Of a stretch of DNA of 64,000 bases, positions 48,781-57,760 are shown piece after piece (position 1 is the first letter of the stretch; each line of letters begins with the position of its first letter). The stretch is taken from assembly GCA_001899635.1 (NCBI GenBank), contig MKVQ01000014.1:276193-340192 (forward strand), written 5' to 3'. This DNA comes from Myxococcales bacterium 68-20. Lineage in GTDB: Bacteria > Myxococcota_A > Polyangia > Polyangiales > Polyangiaceae. The position numbers and the translations under genes were made by a program. The notes beneath the pieces are model-generated. The model saw nothing but the letters and a program-made list of their open reading frames with translations, was not told where the DNA came from and did not search any database.

Positions 48781-49803
48781 TCAGCAGCCCGTCAGCCAGT
48801 AGCGGTAGCCGTTGACGCGGAACGGGACGTCGAGCTCGCGGCAGACGTCGGCGATGAAGTCCGCGTTGAAGAAGTAGTTCTGGAAGCGGGCGATGCGATC
48901 GTCTGCGACCGCGACACGGTTGATCGCGCGCACGGCCTCGCCGTCCTGATGGGCGTACCAGAGCAGCAGGATCGACTCGCCGCGGTGGGTGCGCACCTCG
49001 CAGCGTGGTGACGAGGGAAGGACGCCCTGGATGAAGCGCTCCTCGATTCCTCCCCGCGTGGCTGCGTTCGCGAGCCGCTCGCTGCCGTAGAGCATTCCGT
49101 TCAGGACCGTGCGCCGCGCGGCTTCGGGGCCGTATTCGGTCGTGACGCCGACGACCTCGACCGTGACGTTGTCGAGCAGCAGTGCGGTGAGACGATCGAG
49201 GTCGCGCGCGTTGAAGGCCTCGCAGAACGCGTCGAGCACCGCCGGCGTCGTCGTGCGCTCCTCGTGCGGGGCGGGCTCGATCAGCTTTCCGCGTCCGCGG
49301 TGCAACGCGGCCTTGATTCCACCCGTGGTCGTCGAGAGCGCCTCGGCGGTCTCTTCGAGCGTGAGATCGAAGACGTCCTTCAGGACGACGGCGGCACGCT
49401 CCTGCGGCGAGAGCCGGGCGATGAGCGTCCCTGCCGCCTCGCGGGTGACACGCGGCTCGTGCGACGCGACCTCGGCTTCGGTCGACGCGATCTCGGGTGC
49501 GCTGCCGGGGGCCTCGCGCTGCTGTCGGGTCCGATCGATCCACAGGTTCGAGGCGACGCGGAACAGCCAGGCCCGCGGATTGGGCGGCGCCTGGTTCATG
49601 CAGCCCATCGTGACGAATGCGCGTGCCAGGGCGTCCTGCGCGAGGTCCTCCGCGTCCCATGGACTCCGCGTCAGGTACCGGCAGTAGCGAAAGAGCTCCG
49701 GACGAAGCGGCTCGTAGAGGTCGAGGAATCGATGCCACGACGTCTTGAGCGTGTCGGACAGCGCGCCGAGCGCGGCCAGTTGTTCGCGAGACGGGGTGCT
49801 CAT
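48781..49803 (-). CDS. ECF sigma factor with SnoaL-like C-terminal domain
   Basis: A 340-residue sigma factor. Region 2 is LYEPLRPELFRYCRYLTRSP and DAEDLAQDALARAFVTMG, and region 4 is RLSPQERAAVVLKDVFDLTL then EETAEALSTTTGGIKAALHRGR. From about residue 185 on it carries a C-terminal SnoaL_2/NTF2-like domain (AFCEAFNARDLDRLTALLLD, EVRTHRGESILLLWYAHQD). This is the arrangement of ECF families (SigJ/ECF41- and SigX5-like) whose C-terminal domain takes the place of an anti-sigma factor. No anti-sigma gene is nearby. A signal ligand binding to the SnoaL pocket is probable. Confidence 0.9.
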   Translation of the reverse strand: MSTPSREQLAALGALSDTLKTSWHRFLDLYEPLRPELFRYCRYLTRSPWDAEDLAQDALARAFVTMGCMNQAPPNPRAWLFRVASNLWIDRTRQQREAPGSAPEIASTEAEVASHEPRVTREAAGTLIARLSPQERAAVVLKDVFDLTLEETAEALSTTTGGIKAALHRGRGKLIEPAPHEERTTTPAVLDAFCEAFNARDLDRLTALLLDNVTVEVVGVTTEYGPEAARRTVLNGMLYGSERLANAATRGGIEERFIQGVLPSSPRCEVRTHRGESILLLWYAHQDGEAVRAINRVAVADDRIARFQNYFFNADFIADVCRELDVPFRVNGYRYWLTGC

Positions 49804-49902
49804 GCCGGAGAAACGATCGGAGGTGCCCTCAGGATACGGGGCACGATCGTTTTTCGCGAATGCTGCGGCGGCAGGGCGAACGGCATTCGAGCGCGCGCGC
49901 GT

Positions 49903-49921
49903 CCCTCCCTAGGAGGGAGGG
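49903..49921. repeat. Perfect short hairpin in gap
   Basis: CCCTCCCT (49903-49910) and AGGGAGGG (49914-49921) form a perfect 8-bp stem with loop AGG, followed by more G-rich sequence. It lies in the gap between the sigma factor start and the MMPL gene end, so it could terminate the leftward MMPL transcript. Confidence 0.4.
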
Positions 49922-49983
49922 AGGAGGGGGCGAGCGGGGGGAGCGATGGCGTTGGGGGAGGCGCTAACGCATGCCGGAGCAAT

Positions 49984-50082
49984 GAACAGGGAACAGGGAA
50001 CAGGCAAGTTGAACGGGGAACGGCGAGATCCGGCCTGTTCCCGTTCCCTATTCCCGTTTCCTGTTGCCTGTTCCCCGTTCTG
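49984..50082. repeat. GAACAGG-repeat inverted element
   Basis: The left arm has three tandem GAACAGG units (49984-50004), CAA, and then GAACGGGGAACGG (50011-50023). The right arm is the inverse kind: CCTGTTCCCGTTCC, TATTCCCGTTTCC, TGTTGCCTGTTCC and so on (50035-50082). GGAACAGGCAA (49997-50007) and TTGCCTGTTCC (50064-50074) are exact inverses. It is not coding and lies in the 448-bp gap 49804-50251, whose remaining part shows no gene. This pattern resembles REP/short-sequence-repeat elements made of heptamers. Confidence 0.6.
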
Positions 50083-50251
50083 AATCCGTCTCTGCTCATC
50101 CCAACGGCATTAGAGCTAGAGGCCGTCGGCAGGCGAAACGCGGGGGAGGGGATGGCCTTCTCGTTCCGCCCCGAGCGAGCGAAGAACGAGCACGTCGTCG
50201 CTTCGCAAGGGGCGGTGAAGGGGCGCGTCACGTCGGGCGGGTGGCCCGCCC

Positions 50252-52897
50252 TCAGCCGTGGACCTCGTTCGGATCGAACAGGCGGCGGACGACGTGGAGG
50301 ATCGAGGGGAGGACGAAGAGCGCCGCGAACAGGCACGCGATCTCGCCGATGGCGGCGAGGCGGCCGAACGACTGGAGGGCCTGGTTGTCGGCGATCATGA
50401 GCGAGCCGTATCCGATGATCGTCGTGTAGCTGCATAGCGTCACCGCTCCGAGATGCAGCTTCACCGCTTGTGTGACGTCGCCGCCCAGCAAGCGCGATCG
50501 ATCGTAGATGTTGAACGGGTACTCCGAGCCGATGCCGAACGTGATCGGCAGCGCGATGAAGTTCAAGAAGTTGAGCTTCTCATTGGTCCACGCGGCGACG
50601 CCGACCATCCAGACGACGCCGAGCACGAGGGCCGCGAGGACGACGCCGGTGCCGCGTCGGTTTCTCGTCGACAACGCGACGACGACCGCGACTGCAGCGA
50701 ACGACGCGAACGTGGCGAGCGGTCCGTCGCGCTCCATCGAGCGGATCATCTCGGCGAACACCGTCGAGCGGCTCGCGGTCATCACGCGCGTGCCGTCGGG
50801 CAGCTCGATGTTGTCCGTGGTCTTGGCGATCCGGAGGAGGTTGTAACCGTTCGAGAGCGAGACGCCGCTCTTGTATCGGACGTAGATGAGGGTGCCGACG
50901 ACGCCGTTGGACTCCTCGAAGCGACGGCGGAGGAGCGACGGAAGGTCCTTCGGCTCGACCACGCGGAGCGTCTCGGGAGGGATGAACTCCTCGACGCGCT
51001 TCCGCTCGTCGTCGGGCAGGTCATGGAGGACGCGCGGCGTGAGGCGCTCGCGGATCCGTTCGAGGACGGCGAGCTTCTTCTCTTGCTCCTCCTTCGTGCC
51101 CGGGAGGAGGTCGTAGACGGTCGCGATGTCCGCGATGAGGGTGCCCTGCGGATCCGCCGCGTCGTTGGCGAGGATCTGCGCCTTCAGGGGCAGCACCTGC
51201 TCGGGCGTGTCCGCGAGCATCATCGCGCCCGCGATGTTCATCTTCCCGGCGAAGACTTCGTCGGCCTTGTTCGACCACTCGCCGGCTCCGCCGTGGTGGG
51301 AGCCGCGCGAGCCGAGCTTGTGGAAGTTGTACTCCCAGGGATCGTGGAGAAAGGCGGGGATCTTCCACACCGCCACGACGGTGAGCACGGCGGCGATGCC
51401 GATGAACCACCGCGGGTGGCGGGCGGTCAGGTCGCCGATGATCCGTGAGATCGTGCCGCGGCTGCCATCGCCCTCCAGGACCGGCGGTGCTTGCCGGAGG
51501 CCCGGGGGGAGCTTCTCCTGGAGCTTCTCGAGCAGGACGATCATCGCCGGCACGCACGGGATCATCGCGATCCACACGAGCAGCATGCCGACGAAGCCGA
51601 TGAAGCCGAACTGGCTGAACCCGCGGAAGTTCGTGATCGTGAGCGAGCCGTACGCGATCGAGGCGACGCTCGCGCCGACGAGCTCGGCGCGGAAAGCGTT
51701 CCACACCGCCTCGCGCCTGGCCACGTCCGGCGGCATCTGTCGCGCGCGGAACTCGCGATAGCGCGAGTAGAGGACGATCGGATAGTTGACGCCATTTCCG
51801 AGGATGATGGCCCCGAGGAACGCGCCGGACGAGTTGACGAAGCCGAACGTGTACGTCGCGAACGCGTAGGCGCAGCCGACGCCGAAGATCGGCGCGAACC
51901 CGACGAGCGGTACCGCCCACATCGACCGATAGAAGAATGCGATCCCGCCGAGGATGAGGACGAGGGCGAGGCCGGTCGCCATCGCGGCTTCGCTGATGAG
52001 CGACTCCTTCTCGGCGACGGCGTTCGGGATGTCGCCGGCGTAGCCGATGTTCATCGCCGGGTGGAAGCTGGCGGGCTTCAGCTCCTCGACGTGCTTCTTC
52101 AGCCGGCCGAGCAGGTTGTCTCCGCCCGCGTCGCCGGTGCCGGTCGACGTGGAGATGATCCGGAGACCGACCATCCCGCCGTTCGGAGAGGCGAAGTAGC
52201 CGGTGGGGAAGTCGTCGTGCTTGTTCGCGTTCGCTTCCCACTTCGTGCGGAAATCGTCGAGGCCGAGGGCGCTCTTCTTCTCCGTCGTCGTGTTCTCCGT
52301 CGTCGCGGCGCCGTCCTTCGGCTCCTTCGGTGCTTGCGAGGCGCCGTTCTGCTTCTCGGCGGGAGCGGGCGTGTCGGGCGCCTCGAGGTCCTCGACCATG
52401 CCGCTCTTGATCGCGACCTGACGATCGATCGTGCGATCGGCGTCCTCGAGCTCGTCGAGCTCGGCGTAGAGCCACTTGTTGTCTTGGAAGAAGCTCCGGA
52501 CCTCCTTGGTGCCGGTCTCCATGTACGAGATGAGCTCGGGACCGCAGGCGTGCTTGCACGCTGCGTCCTCGCCGCACTTCGCGACGCATGCGAGATGGTC
52601 GGTACGCTCCTTCTCGAGGACGCCGGCGAGCGAGTCGATGAAGCGCTCGTTCGCGGCGCGCTCCGGCGACTCGGCTATGACGACGAGGGTCGCGCCGCCG
52701 CCGACACGGCCGAGCTGGTGCTCGAAGGCGCGGAAGCCTGGGCTATCGCGCGGCAGGAGCTCGAGGAAGTCCGAGCGGAGCTCGAGCTTGGATGCATAGG
52801 CCCACGACGCCGCCGAGAGAGCGAGCGCCACACCGAGGACGAGATAAGGGAAGCGACCGCCGAAATCGACGAGCCAAGATACGAAGCGACGAACCAT
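50252..52897 (-). CDS. MMPL/RND-family exporter (paralogue)
   Basis: An 881-residue protein paralogous over its full length to the MMPL exporter at 31593-34232. The same order of 12 helices and two periplasmic loops is seen. The TM4 motif is GNGVNYPIVLYSRYREF (Asn371) and the TM10 motif FGIGSEYPFNIYDRSR (Glu792), again without the usual Asp. Its first periplasmic loop contains an extra Ala/Pro/Lys-rich insert (DTPAPAEKQNGASQAPKEPK) absent in the other copy. It stands alone, not in a lipid operon. It probably exports a related lipid. Confidence 0.85.
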   Translation of the reverse strand: MVRRFVSWLVDFGGRFPYLVLGVALALSAASWAYASKLELRSDFLELLPRDSPGFRAFEHQLGRVGGGATLVVIAESPERAANERFIDSLAGVLEKERTDHLACVAKCGEDAACKHACGPELISYMETGTKEVRSFFQDNKWLYAELDELEDADRTIDRQVAIKSGMVEDLEAPDTPAPAEKQNGASQAPKEPKDGAATTENTTTEKKSALGLDDFRTKWEANANKHDDFPTGYFASPNGGMVGLRIISTSTGTGDAGGDNLLGRLKKHVEELKPASFHPAMNIGYAGDIPNAVAEKESLISEAAMATGLALVLILGGIAFFYRSMWAVPLVGFAPIFGVGCAYAFATYTFGFVNSSGAFLGAIILGNGVNYPIVLYSRYREFRARQMPPDVARREAVWNAFRAELVGASVASIAYGSLTITNFRGFSQFGFIGFVGMLLVWIAMIPCVPAMIVLLEKLQEKLPPGLRQAPPVLEGDGSRGTISRIIGDLTARHPRWFIGIAAVLTVVAVWKIPAFLHDPWEYNFHKLGSRGSHHGGAGEWSNKADEVFAGKMNIAGAMMLADTPEQVLPLKAQILANDAADPQGTLIADIATVYDLLPGTKEEQEKKLAVLERIRERLTPRVLHDLPDDERKRVEEFIPPETLRVVEPKDLPSLLRRRFEESNGVVGTLIYVRYKSGVSLSNGYNLLRIAKTTDNIELPDGTRVMTASRSTVFAEMIRSMERDGPLATFASFAAVAVVVALSTRNRRGTGVVLAALVLGVVWMVGVAAWTNEKLNFLNFIALPITFGIGSEYPFNIYDRSRLLGGDVTQAVKLHLGAVTLCSYTTIIGYGSLMIADNQALQSFGRLAAIGEIACLFAALFVLPSILHVVRRLFDPNEVHG

Positions 52898-52972
52898 GAG
52901 ACTCTCACCGCGAGAGGGGACTGACAGGGCGGCGCGAGGGTCCGCCCGTGACTCTAAGCAGAGAGGTGATGC

Positions 52973-53368
52973 TCAAATCAGAAAGACCATGAGCTCCGCG
53001 TGCGTTCGTGCCCGAGCGACCCGCGCGGTGACGCCGCGGGGGGGCTCGAGTGTGAACGACGCAGCCACCGTCGACAGGAGGGCGATCGCCGACGGCGCGA
53101 GGGCAGGGGCGGCAGCGCTCGCGCGCGACTTGGTCCCCGATGGCCGCAGCGCCGGTACACGAACGACCGCGCCGTGCTCCTCGACGAGGACCGGCGCGTC
53201 CTCGTCGGGCACCGCCTTCATCGCGGGCGGCGCGTCGTTCATGGGGGCACCGGACATCGTCCGGAGCGGCGCGAAGAGGAACGCGACGACCGCAGCGCAC
53301 AAGGCCACGACACGCGCGGCGACGATCGCCGGGCGACGCGAGGCCTTGGTGTGCGAGCGACGTGCCAT
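52973..53368 (-). CDS. Hypothetical membrane-anchored protein
   Basis: A 131-residue protein with a basic N-terminus (MARRSHTKASRRP) and one membrane helix (IVAARVVALCAAVVAFLFAP, residues 14-33). The rest is a Pro/Ala-rich region and a hydrophobic stretch (SAIALLSTVAASFTLEPP). No family is recognised and the C-terminus ends with a hydrophobic FLI. It sits just upstream of the MMPL paralogue on the same strand, with 75 bp between, and could be its accessory. Confidence is moderate because the sequence is short and composition-biased. Confidence 0.5.
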   Translation of the reverse strand: MARRSHTKASRRPAIVAARVVALCAAVVAFLFAPLRTMSGAPMNDAPPAMKAVPDEDAPVLVEEHGAVVRVPALRPSGTKSRASAAAPALAPSAIALLSTVAASFTLEPPRGVTARVARARTHAELMVFLI

Positions 53369-53464
53369 AGGGTCCGCGCACCTTACTACGCCCTCCACCT
53401 CAGCGCGAGGACGGTGGACCTTCGCGAACGCTCGCGCTCGAGGGCCCCATGCGGTCTCGACCGA

Positions 53465-55180
53465 TCAGCGCGCCGCTCCGGTGGCCAGGGGTGAAGTCGC
53501 CAGGGGCGAAGGATAAAGCGGCGGCGTGCGGTTCTTGTCGTTCGGGCGCCCGACGTCGACGTCCTCGAACAGCAGGGCGGGGGTGACGATCGACTGCGCG
53601 TAATCCTCGACGACGAAGGGGTCGTTGCCTGCGGCCACGAGGTCCTTCTTCAGCTTCTTCGGCGCGAACCCCTCGAGGGAGAGCCCGCGTACGGGCTCCT
53701 CCTTGCCGTCCTTGTAGCGGACCGCGATCCGCGCCTGGATGGTCTGTCCGCGTCCGATCCCGCTCGCTTCGGAGAGTTGGCGGACGATGTAGACCGCGCC
53801 TTTCGGTCCGGCGGAGCGCACGGCGGCGGCGAGCAGGTCCTTCCGTGCCAGACCGCCGGACGCCGTGACGAAGAGGTTCGTCGCCGCCGCCCGGATCGAG
53901 GCGCCGCCGCGTCCGTGCCCGTTCGACTTCGGAAGGTCCTTTCGGGGGGCACGCGACATCAGGAGCGTCTTCACGATGCCCTTGTCGATCAGCGTGACGC
54001 GCTCGGCGGGCACGCCCTCGTCGTCGGTGTCGTAGCCGCTGCCGAGGAGGCGCTTGTTCGGCCCGAGCGCCGTGGGATCGTCGACGACGCTGAGCCACTT
54101 CGGCGCGACGACGAGGCCGATCTTCTCCGCGAACGAGTTCGAGCCGTCCGTCGCCATCCGCTCACCCGGCGAGCGTGGGAGCGGCTGGCCGGAGAAGGGC
54201 GCGGCGAGGAGGAGGCGCGCGAGCTGGCCGGCAGCCTGGCCCTCGAAGAGGACGCTCGCGACGCCTGCCTCGGCTTGCGGTGCGGTCCGCTGGTCAGTGA
54301 GGTTCTTCGCGAGCGCCCGGACATCGGCGGCCATCTTCTCGAACGGAGGGAGGCTCGCGGTGTCGCTCGCGGTGAAGCTCGCGGTGAAGGCGAGCGACGC
54401 GTTGAGCTGCTGTCCGTCGTCGGCGATGGTGTCCGCGAGGACGTCGATGCGGACTCGGCTCCGTCGCTCGTCGGTCCACGTCTTCTCGCTCGTGAGGAGG
54501 CGCCGTCGCGAAAGCTCGGTGACGGAGCTGACGCGGCCGCTGTCGACCTTCGGGAACTCGCGGAAGATGCTGGAGAGCTTCAGCATGAGCTCCTTCAGCT
54601 TCGCGCGATCGGCGTCGGCCACCGGGACGGCCTTGTTCGTGACGGTGCTCACGACCGGTGCCTTCGAGAAGTCGGGCACCTTGTCCTTCTCGGCAGCCTG
54701 CACCGCGCGCGAGGCCTTCTTCCGTGCGAGCGTCGCGAGCGCGTCCTTGTATTCGCGATCGGTCAGCTGCCACAGGTCGCGGCGGAGGACGCCGTAGTCG
54801 TCCTCGCGCGTGACCGTCGCCGATCCACCGGGAGAGGAGCCCGCGAAGTTCGTGTTGTCTTCGTCGGGGCTGCCGACGCGCACCTCGATGTGGAGTGTCC
54901 TGCTCGGCTGGAGGTCCTCGTCGACGAGCGCGCCGAGACGAGCGGACACCCACGAGCGGTCGGAGTCCACCACCACGTAGCGGAGGAAGTAGGGAGGCGC
55001 CTCGGATCCGAGCTTGAGCTGCGTGAGCGAGCGCGCCATCTCGTCTTCGAGCGCCTTCCGGACCGCTGCGTCGTCCGTCGGCCCAGCGGGCGCCGCCGCA
55101 TGTGCGGACGCCTCCACGAGGCCGAGAGAGCACGTGACGGCGAGGAGAGCGAATACCCGCACGAGCGCCGGCAGCTTCAA
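53465..55180 (-). CDS. TldE/PmbA-like partner protein, exported
   Basis: A 571-residue protein. The TTG at 55180 follows AAGGAGG by 6 bases and overlaps the stop of the TldD-like gene. The N-terminus is a signal peptide (FALLAVTCSLGLVEASAHAA). The C-terminal half (from about residue 290) is TldD/PmbA-like: VASVLFEGQAAGQLARLLLA, SGYDTDDEGVPAERVTLIDK and MSRAPRKDLPKSNGHGRG. At the place where TldD has HExxxH this protein has FEGQAAGQL, so it lacks the zinc site, as the TldE/PmbA subunit does. It would pair with the TldD-like neighbour. The export signal distinguishes it from cytoplasmic TldDE. Confidence 0.85.
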   Translation of the reverse strand: MKLPALVRVFALLAVTCSLGLVEASAHAAAPAGPTDDAAVRKALEDEMARSLTQLKLGSEAPPYFLRYVVVDSDRSWVSARLGALVDEDLQPSRTLHIEVRVGSPDEDNTNFAGSSPGGSATVTREDDYGVLRRDLWQLTDREYKDALATLARKKASRAVQAAEKDKVPDFSKAPVVSTVTNKAVPVADADRAKLKELMLKLSSIFREFPKVDSGRVSSVTELSRRRLLTSEKTWTDERRSRVRIDVLADTIADDGQQLNASLAFTASFTASDTASLPPFEKMAADVRALAKNLTDQRTAPQAEAGVASVLFEGQAAGQLARLLLAAPFSGQPLPRSPGERMATDGSNSFAEKIGLVVAPKWLSVVDDPTALGPNKRLLGSGYDTDDEGVPAERVTLIDKGIVKTLLMSRAPRKDLPKSNGHGRGGASIRAAATNLFVTASGGLARKDLLAAAVRSAGPKGAVYIVRQLSEASGIGRGQTIQARIAVRYKDGKEEPVRGLSLEGFAPKKLKKDLVAAGNDPFVVEDYAQSIVTPALLFEDVDVGRPNDKNRTPPLYPSPLATSPLATGAAR

Positions 55181-57003
55181 CGCACACCTCCTTCGAGCAC
55201 CGTCGTCGAGATTGCCGGAGCCTCGAGTACCGGCGGCTTGTCGTTGCCCTTGTCCTTCAACGCGGTCTCGATCTGACCGACGAGCAGCGACGGGCTCGTT
55301 GCGCTCACCGGGACCCAGCCCGACTCTGCACCGCACACGCCGTTGAAGATGTCGTAGTCGTCGCCGGCCGCCTGGATGCGCATCAGCATCGCGAGCGGCG
55401 TGCCGACGATGTCGACTCCGCGAATGAGCTCGTCCGGTCGGCCGTCGGCGTAGACGCGATACACGACCGTGGGCATCACCTTGAAGCCCTGCGTGCCGTA
55501 GCGAGAGGTGTCCGTGAAGCCTCCCTGGATGTCGACGAAGCGTAGGCCGTAGGGACGGCCCTGCTTCTTCGCCTCTTCGATCAGGCGCGCGCGCAGCGAC
55601 GCGACCGGTACGGTCTCGCTCGCCTCGAGCACGAGGTTGCCCTGGCGAGCGACGAGCGGTCGGCCTTCCTGTCGCCGGCCGTGGCCGTTGGACTGGACGA
55701 TGCCGCGCGCGGGCGTCCGGCTCAGGAGGAACTCCTTGAGGACGCCCTGATCGACGAGCGACGCGCGCCGCGCCGGGACGCCCTCGTCGTCGAAGAAGTA
55801 GTGCCCGTTGAGCTCCGTGTCGCCGATCTTGAGGAGCGTCGGATCGTCGTAGAGCGAGAGGAACGCCGGCATCACGGGCTGCCCGAGCTTCTTGCCGAAG
55901 GTCTGACCGTCCGAGTCGCTCCGCAGGCGGTGCGCTTCGAGCCGGTGCCCGATGACCTCGTGGAAGAAGACGCCTGCGGCGCGTCCCTCGAGGATCGCCG
56001 GCCCGGTGAACGGCTCCGCGAGCGGCGCGCGGCGGAGTGCCTCGAGCCCGTCGACGATCTCGGTGATCGCGCCGCCGATCTGCGCGTCGGTGGGGAGGCC
56101 TTCCGGTGTCCACGCCTCGAAGGAGCGGAAGCGCGAGAGGGGCATGCCGTCGTCGGCCTGCGTGCTCGCGGTGATCATGAGACGGTACGAGCGATCGGAG
56201 AACTGGACCTCGGAGCCCTCCGAGCTGATGTACCAGCGCGTGCGCCGCCGCGCCTGGAGCGAGACGTGTGACTCCTGGATCGCTTTCTTGCCCTTGAACT
56301 TCGCCGAGACGGCGGCGAGTCGTTTTTTCCATCCCGCGACGTCGAGGCCGAGCGACGGTGCCGGATCGCCGATGTACTGCGTCGGCTTCTCCGTCGAGAA
56401 GTCGGGGGACTTGTCCTCGTCCTCGACCTTCACGTCACGCTGGTTCTTCAGCGAGACGAACCGCTCGACCGCGTCCTTGTAGGCGCGTTCGGTGGCGAGC
56501 CAGGCGACCTGCCGCGAGGCGAGGCCGTCTTCTCCGTCGAACGGGAGCGCCTGGACATAGGAGCCGACCGGCGCGACGTGCCTCGAGGCGTGGTGCGAGT
56601 CGAACGCCGGCGTTCCGACGCGGAGGTCGACGTCGATGGTGCGGCCCTCGCGATGGGTCGCGCCGTCGATGACGCCGTACTCGGCGAGGATGGTCTCGTC
56701 CTCGTGATGCGTCACCGTGTAGGCGAGGTGGTGGACGGGCAGCCGCGCGTTGCCGAGCGTCTGCATCGCGCGGTCGAGCTCCTGGCGAAGCGCGACCATG
56801 CCCGGCGGCTTTGCGGGCGAAGCGTCGACCTTCGGCGAGCCCTTCGTCACGGGGAGCGGGGCGGCAGTCCCGCCTCCGGTCGTGGTCTGCGCTGGTGCGG
56901 TCTTCGACGGGCCCGCCGGTGTCTTGGCGCCGGAGCATCCGAACGCGGCGGACGCCGTCGCGAGCGCCACGGTGAGCACATGGCTTCGAGAGATGACGAA
57001 CAT
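55177..57003 (-). CDS. TldD-like metalloprotease, exported
   Basis: A 608-residue TldD-family metalloprotease. The N-terminus is a lipoprotein-type signal (TASAAFGC), followed by a Thr/Pro linker. The catalytic motif is GVFFHEVIGHRLEAHRLRSD with HEVIGH at residues 348-353. Also visible are DNA-gyrase-modulator-like motifs such as DDEGVPARRASLVDQGVL and SRTPARGIVQSNGHGR, and a conserved GVCGAESGWVPVSATSP near the C-terminus. Cytoplasmic TldD/TldE cleaves peptides such as microcin precursors. Here the signal places the pair outside the inner membrane. Its stop overlaps the partner gene start, so they are coupled. Confidence 0.9.
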   Translation of the reverse strand: MFVISRSHVLTVALATASAAFGCSGAKTPAGPSKTAPAQTTTGGGTAAPLPVTKGSPKVDASPAKPPGMVALRQELDRAMQTLGNARLPVHHLAYTVTHHEDETILAEYGVIDGATHREGRTIDVDLRVGTPAFDSHHASRHVAPVGSYVQALPFDGEDGLASRQVAWLATERAYKDAVERFVSLKNQRDVKVEDEDKSPDFSTEKPTQYIGDPAPSLGLDVAGWKKRLAAVSAKFKGKKAIQESHVSLQARRRTRWYISSEGSEVQFSDRSYRLMITASTQADDGMPLSRFRSFEAWTPEGLPTDAQIGGAITEIVDGLEALRRAPLAEPFTGPAILEGRAAGVFFHEVIGHRLEAHRLRSDSDGQTFGKKLGQPVMPAFLSLYDDPTLLKIGDTELNGHYFFDDEGVPARRASLVDQGVLKEFLLSRTPARGIVQSNGHGRRQEGRPLVARQGNLVLEASETVPVASLRARLIEEAKKQGRPYGLRFVDIQGGFTDTSRYGTQGFKVMPTVVYRVYADGRPDELIRGVDIVGTPLAMLMRIQAAGDDYDIFNGVCGAESGWVPVSATSPSLLVGQIETALKDKGNDKPPVLEAPAISTTVLEGGVR

Positions 57004-57264
57004 CGACAGAGCCTCCCCAGTGGCGAATACCTGGCAGGTGGGGCGCCGCGGAGCAGTCTAGTACCACGCCGACGGAGCTCGGTACCTGGTTGGGATGAGG
57101 TAGTGAGTGCCCCCGAGAGCCAGACTAGTGAAACCGGGAACCGTCGTCGCGCATCACTTCTTCCAGGGCACGAGATCGCTGCGAAACGCCACGGAGCCGT
57201 CCGGATCGGAGGCATCGACGGCGGCGACTTCCTCGTGTTGGATGAACGCCGACCGGAGGATCCG

Positions 57265-57669
57265 ATGACGATGATCGATTGCGAGACGGAGACGCCGAAC
57301 GAGTTCCCTCAGAAGCTGCGCGTTCGCTCGCACACGTTCCGCGCCGACGTGGACGCGGCGACCGGAGGTCGCGACGAGGCTCCCGACCCGCACGACTACT
57401 TCGATGCGTCGCTCGCGGCTTGCAAGGCGCTGACGGCGACGTGGTACGCGAAGAAGAACGGCATCCCGCTCGAGCGCGTGGAGTCGCACATCGAGCGTGA
57501 CGCGAGCGAGGAGCGAAAGGGCCGCTACGTCCTGCGCGTTCGCCTCGGCTTCCACGGTCCAGCGCTCACGGACGAGCAGAAGGCGCGCCTCTACGATGTC
57601 GTCGCCCGCTGTCCCGTCCACAAGCTCATGACGGCGACCGACGTGGTGATCGAGACGGCGCCGCTCTAG
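57265..57669 (+). CDS. OsmC-family peroxiredoxin-like protein
   Basis: A 134-residue OsmC/Ohr-type protein. The first 35 residues form the antiparallel strands (LRVRSHTFRADVD). The active-site cysteines are Cys53 (DASLAACKALTATW) and Cys116 (DVVARCPVHKLM), in the order expected for OsmC/Ohr hydroperoxide reductases. GRDEAPDPHDYFDASLAACK (residues 35-54) contains the PHDYF-type OsmC motif. The GGAGGA site precedes the ATG at 57265; a longer open frame upstream is not needed. It would reduce organic hydroperoxides with a thiol partner. It lies before the UBP-type zinc-finger gene. Confidence 0.93.
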   Translation: MTMIDCETETPNEFPQKLRVRSHTFRADVDAATGGRDEAPDPHDYFDASLAACKALTATWYAKKNGIPLERVESHIERDASEERKGRYVLRVRLGFHGPALTDEQKARLYDVVARCPVHKLMTATDVVIETAPL

Positions 57670-57760
57670 TTCTTGTTTGGGGCTGCGCCCCGACCACTCG
57701 CAGGCTCCGGGCGTGCGCGGCGTGCCGTGGTCGTGGATCAATGCATGCTATCGCCGGTGC

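Noticed and set aside
57679..57691. Short GGGGC/GCCCC hairpin after OsmC
   Set aside because: A 5-bp stem with no T run is too weak to call a terminator.
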